Origin: Scatophagus argus
Lineage: Eukaryota > Chordata > Actinopteri > Scatophagidae
DNA: 64,000 nucleotides
Reading direction: 5' to 3'
NCBI RefSeq assembly: GCF_020382885.2
Contig: NC_058504.1
Coordinates: 8,546,519-8,610,518, forward strand
The notes beneath the pieces were generated by a model, which saw only the letters and a program-made list of their open reading frames with translations, was not told the DNA's origin and did not search any database. Numbering within the stretch: the stretch's first letter is position 1; every line of letters begins with the position of its first letter. The position numbers and the translations under genes were made by a program. Shown piece after piece: positions 60,803 through 64,000 of the stretch.

Positions 60803-62211
60803 AACCGCGCGGTTCCTTGGAGTCATAGCACCTCGTCCATCACTGAAACTTTGTCTGATTACCAGCTCTTAACCCCTGACCCCCTCACTGTTAGCAGACA
60901 TATTGACAGCTCTCCCTTTGGTCACCAGAAGCATCTCCCCTCCCCTGTGCTTTTACAGTTGCGCATTCACGTTGGTTTTGCATATGACACTGACGACACT
61001 GTTTGCTTTTCAAATGGCTCATGAAGTTTTCAGCAGCTCTTACAAAACGAGCAGCTGGGTCTTTCCACCAGAACAGTCTGTGGGGTTCATTATTTCTTCT
61101 TTTAAAAGCAACGTCCCAATTTGCTGTTGTTTAAGTAACAAACATTTGGTAATACATTCCTCTGTAATCTTTTCCTTATTTCCTACTCTACTTTCAAGCT
61201 GTCTGTGATAAATCATTTTCGACTCCTGCTTCTTCCCAAGCGGAAGAATGTGCTTTAGATTTAAATTGAATAAAACTAGTTGCTTGAGAGATCACCTCAT
61301 ACTGTGTGATTTCTTTTGTGAAAATCTGTGTTTCATGAGAAAAGCTTGAAATCCGTGGGCTTAAGACTTTTTCCGCACTATAAAACTACGCAGAGAGCAG
61401 AGTGATTTATGTTCTGTGATCCTTCTTTCATTCATCTTCATGCTTAACATGAGATTTGAACATTCCCAGCTATTAATGATCTCAAAGGCTTGTTAGCTCT
61501 GCCATAAAGATGAAAAATGCAGCTAATAACGGATCAGATAAGATTAGCCACACTCTGTGAACTTGCGGTGATGAAGAGTTAGCCTCTGTAATAATTGAGT
61601 TCAGTGTCTGGAGAAAGGGCCGGGGCTGGGTGGCCATGGTGACTTGTTTAATTGTCTCGACGTGAAACATGGCTGACTCAGAAGGAAGCCATTGTGTCTG
61701 TTTTCTTAGAACTACAGAGCTCAATCAAGACCTCAGAAGAGAGCTGGAGGATGTTGCTTTCTTCCTGTGCTCCATTTTATATCTCTTAAATAAGACACCA
61801 ACGAACCATCCAGGGTTCCTGATCTCTTGGGACTGCTCTGTCTTTGCCTCTCTGAAGTGCCTCTTGGGGAAAAGTGGTTGGCTGTATGGAAATCAAAGGA
61901 AATGCATGAATGCATAGGCTGGACCAGAATAATTAAAGTCTAGACTTTCAGAAAACTGGATGTGCTTCTGTGCAGGAAAAGTGACAGAACCACAGCCATG
62001 TCTCATGACCAAGCAATCAAATATCTCCACTCAAAAATCATAATAATATTTGGGAAGAGGTGCAGGAAGAGAAAAAATATTTCTATTGTATTATGTATAT
62101 TGTAACAAGCCCCAAACAATAAAATAAAATATGATTAACACCCTCTTACTCTGCAGAATTGTTATCAAATGGAATAAATATACAAGAATAACACACTAGA
62201 AGTACAGTAAG

Positions 62212-62460
62212 CTGCAATGCAAACATGCTGACGTTCACCATTTTAGTTCAGTGTGTTAGCATGCTAACATTAGCTATAATTGTTGAGACAGCCTTATGAT
62301 GGCAGAAAAGGAAAAGTCAGGAAATCACCAAAGTAGTCAGGATTTTTCCTCTGGTTACCACGAATGTCTGTGCCAAATCAATGTGATGGTCGTTGAGATA
62401 TTTCTGTCTGGGCCAAAGTGATGGAATGACTGACATGGAGCCATTTTGCCAAAAAAACAC
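62212..62460. repeat. Fish 'TTAGCATGCTAACATT ... GATGGTCGTTGAGATATTTC' dispersed repeat
   Basis: GTGTTAGCATGCTAACATTAG, AAAAGTCAGGAAATCACCAA, CGAATGTCTGTGCCAAATCA and TGATGGTCGTTGAGATATTTC appear in the order I remember from a very common percomorph element. Family name not certain. Confidence 0.6.
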
Positions 62461-64000
62461 TAGAAACCAAGCAACATCTAAAGGAAAATTAGTGCTCATA
62501 ATGCTAACAAAGTTAGTCAGCAAGTTAGTTCAATTATCTATTACACAAGCTAAATACATAATGAAACGGGGTTTCATCTTATTGAGCAAATCCACAAAGC
62601 AATCAAGAGCAAACCAAGTAAGCAACATGAAAAAAGCAAAGACTTTAATGGCTTGTGTGTGAATTTGGAAATTTGGTAATAACTGCAACTGCAGCTTCCT
62701 TCATAACCTAATTAAGTATTTCAAAGTCTCTTGACAGAGTGACCTCTGTACTCTGCTGTTTTCCTTTGCCCCAATCACACGTCCTTGACAACTGAGAAGA
62801 ATTCGTGTTAACCCCTCAAAGCTGCTTGGTGACACTGAGTGGCCCGGGGCAAGACTGTGGCACCCCTGCTCCTTGAGGCTGGACAATTTGATTTGAAGGC
62901 GCAGATTTTCAAAGCTGAGTCATGGATCAGTGATCAGCCGGTGGCTTGGCCTTTTCATCCCTAGCTTTTTCTTTTTGCCTTGATGGTTGCTGGTGATGGG
63001 GGTTGAGAAAGCAGCAAAAACTGACCAATACCAACAAACAAAGAGGTCACAGCTGGGAATAAATGAGAGTGTTTTTCCTCTGGGTAACGTTTGCTGTGAG
63101 ATTGAATGTTTCATGATGGTTTGCTCGTGCTGAAAGGAACCATTTCACAAAACATATGCGGTGGACATAACATCCCATTAACTTCACATGGTGCAGGAAT
63201 GTCTTTACATTAAGAGTGGCAGGGCCAGGCTGATAAATTATGACATTTGAGCATGCTGTGTCAGTCCACATATCTCCAATCTGCAGCAGAGGAATCTGAT
63301 TAAGGCCTGAGGTAATGGCAATTGAGGTCAGCTTGAATGACTCAGCTCAGCTGTCACCTACACATAGGTATTGCCAGAATACTCTTTTCCCTTCAGGTTC
63401 ACCCAGACAAATAAACACTGTCCTCAGTGAAGACAAAAGTAATTTTTTACATTCTCTTCATGGCAGTTTGGACGTAATGAACCAAGCTGATGTTTAGAAA
63501 GCAAATAAATAAGAGGGGACCTGGTTGAATCAAGGAAGAAAATAAGAACAGTAAAAATATACAAAGGAGAAAGAGCTATTGAGAAAGTATTCCCTTAACG
63601 AGAATGGAACAAATAATAAATTATGGGGCCTCTCTCCCTTGAGGCAGGACTGGCACGCCTGAGGGTAGCAGGAAGTGGGCATCCCTTTCTTTTTATAGGG
63701 GTCGTGGACAGGCTTCAACTGTGGGAGCATCACATGGTACAGTGTCAGAATCCTGAGGGAAAACTCCTTAAAGCAATATTTACGCACAAGTTCATCGCAC
63801 ACACACACAGCTCTTCACACAGAGTTTATAGGCCATGCGATGCTGAATGAAGATGGTGGTAGTGTGACAGTATAACCCCCGGGTCCCTCATCATGTCATT
63901 GCTGTAGTTTCTGCCCTCCCAATATCCACAGCCCCACATGGCCTCTATAACTGAGAGACTGCTGACAGCAATGACCTCACATTTACCCCACACTCCCCCT

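Larger units (their letters stand above)
60310..64000. other. Terminal region: IF gene 3' UTR, then no supported gene
   Basis: AATAAA at 61269-61274 is the first strong candidate poly(A) signal after the IF gene. A (CA)n tract (60740-60802) and a repeat (62212-62460) are present. Stretches at 61530-61690, 63120-63340 and 63620-63990 are more balanced in composition and repeat-free, and might be regulatory, but no exon with homology is visible. Confidence 0.5.

Noticed and set aside
1..64000. CRISPR arrays, insertion sequences, operons, intact retroviral or transposase genes
   Set aside because: Scanned for and not seen; only short non-autonomous repeats and simple repeats are present.

Overview
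The window is vertebrate nuclear DNA and almost certainly comes from a ray-finned (percomorph-type) fish. The genes are split by GT-AG introns. The intergenic DNA is AT-rich and full of (CA)n microsatellites and dispersed repeats that I recognise from percomorph genomes. One gene encodes the teleost form of urotensin II-related peptide 1. There are no bacterial features: no operons, CRISPR arrays or insertion sequences. Seven protein-coding loci can be read exon by exon, and the exon phases close in every complete gene.

Left part (1-8 kb): the first coding exon of cul4b (minus strand, leaving the window on the left) lies head to head with mcts1 (plus) across a 1.1 kb promoter region. The single-coding-exon Cosmc chaperone gene c1galt1c1 (minus) follows, tail to tail with mcts1. 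The same three genes sit together at human Xq24, so this is an old syntenic block.

Middle part (8-28 kb): a repeat-bearing spacer, then urp1 (plus), a five-exon prohormone gene ending in the cyclic peptide ACFWKYCVTN. clic2 (minus, six exons) is tail to tail with it. A spacer of about 4 kb follows, then eva1c (plus, eight exons: signal peptide, two SUEL lectin domains, transmembrane segment, EVA1 tail).

Right part (28-64 kb): ocrl (plus, 24 coding exons, about 980 residues; inositol-polyphosphate 5-phosphatase with PH, ASH and RhoGAP-like domains), then a TATA-driven ten-exon gene for a short-headed, tailless, cysteine-rich intermediate-filament protein that I cannot assign to a named orthologue. 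The last 3.7 kb hold no gene I can support.

The genes do not form one pathway. Two act in membrane traffic or glycosylation (ocrl in endosome/Golgi phosphoinositides, c1galt1c1 in ER O-glycosylation), two in protein turnover or translation (cul4b, mcts1), and the rest are independent. I see no wholly new system. The most interesting points are: a cul4b start codon overlapping a splice acceptor; an ocrl 24-nt micro-exon that would change a clathrin box; a unit of about 70 bp repeated in two ocrl introns; the unusual intermediate-filament gene; a perfect 16-bp intronic hairpin; and several palindromic transposon remnants.
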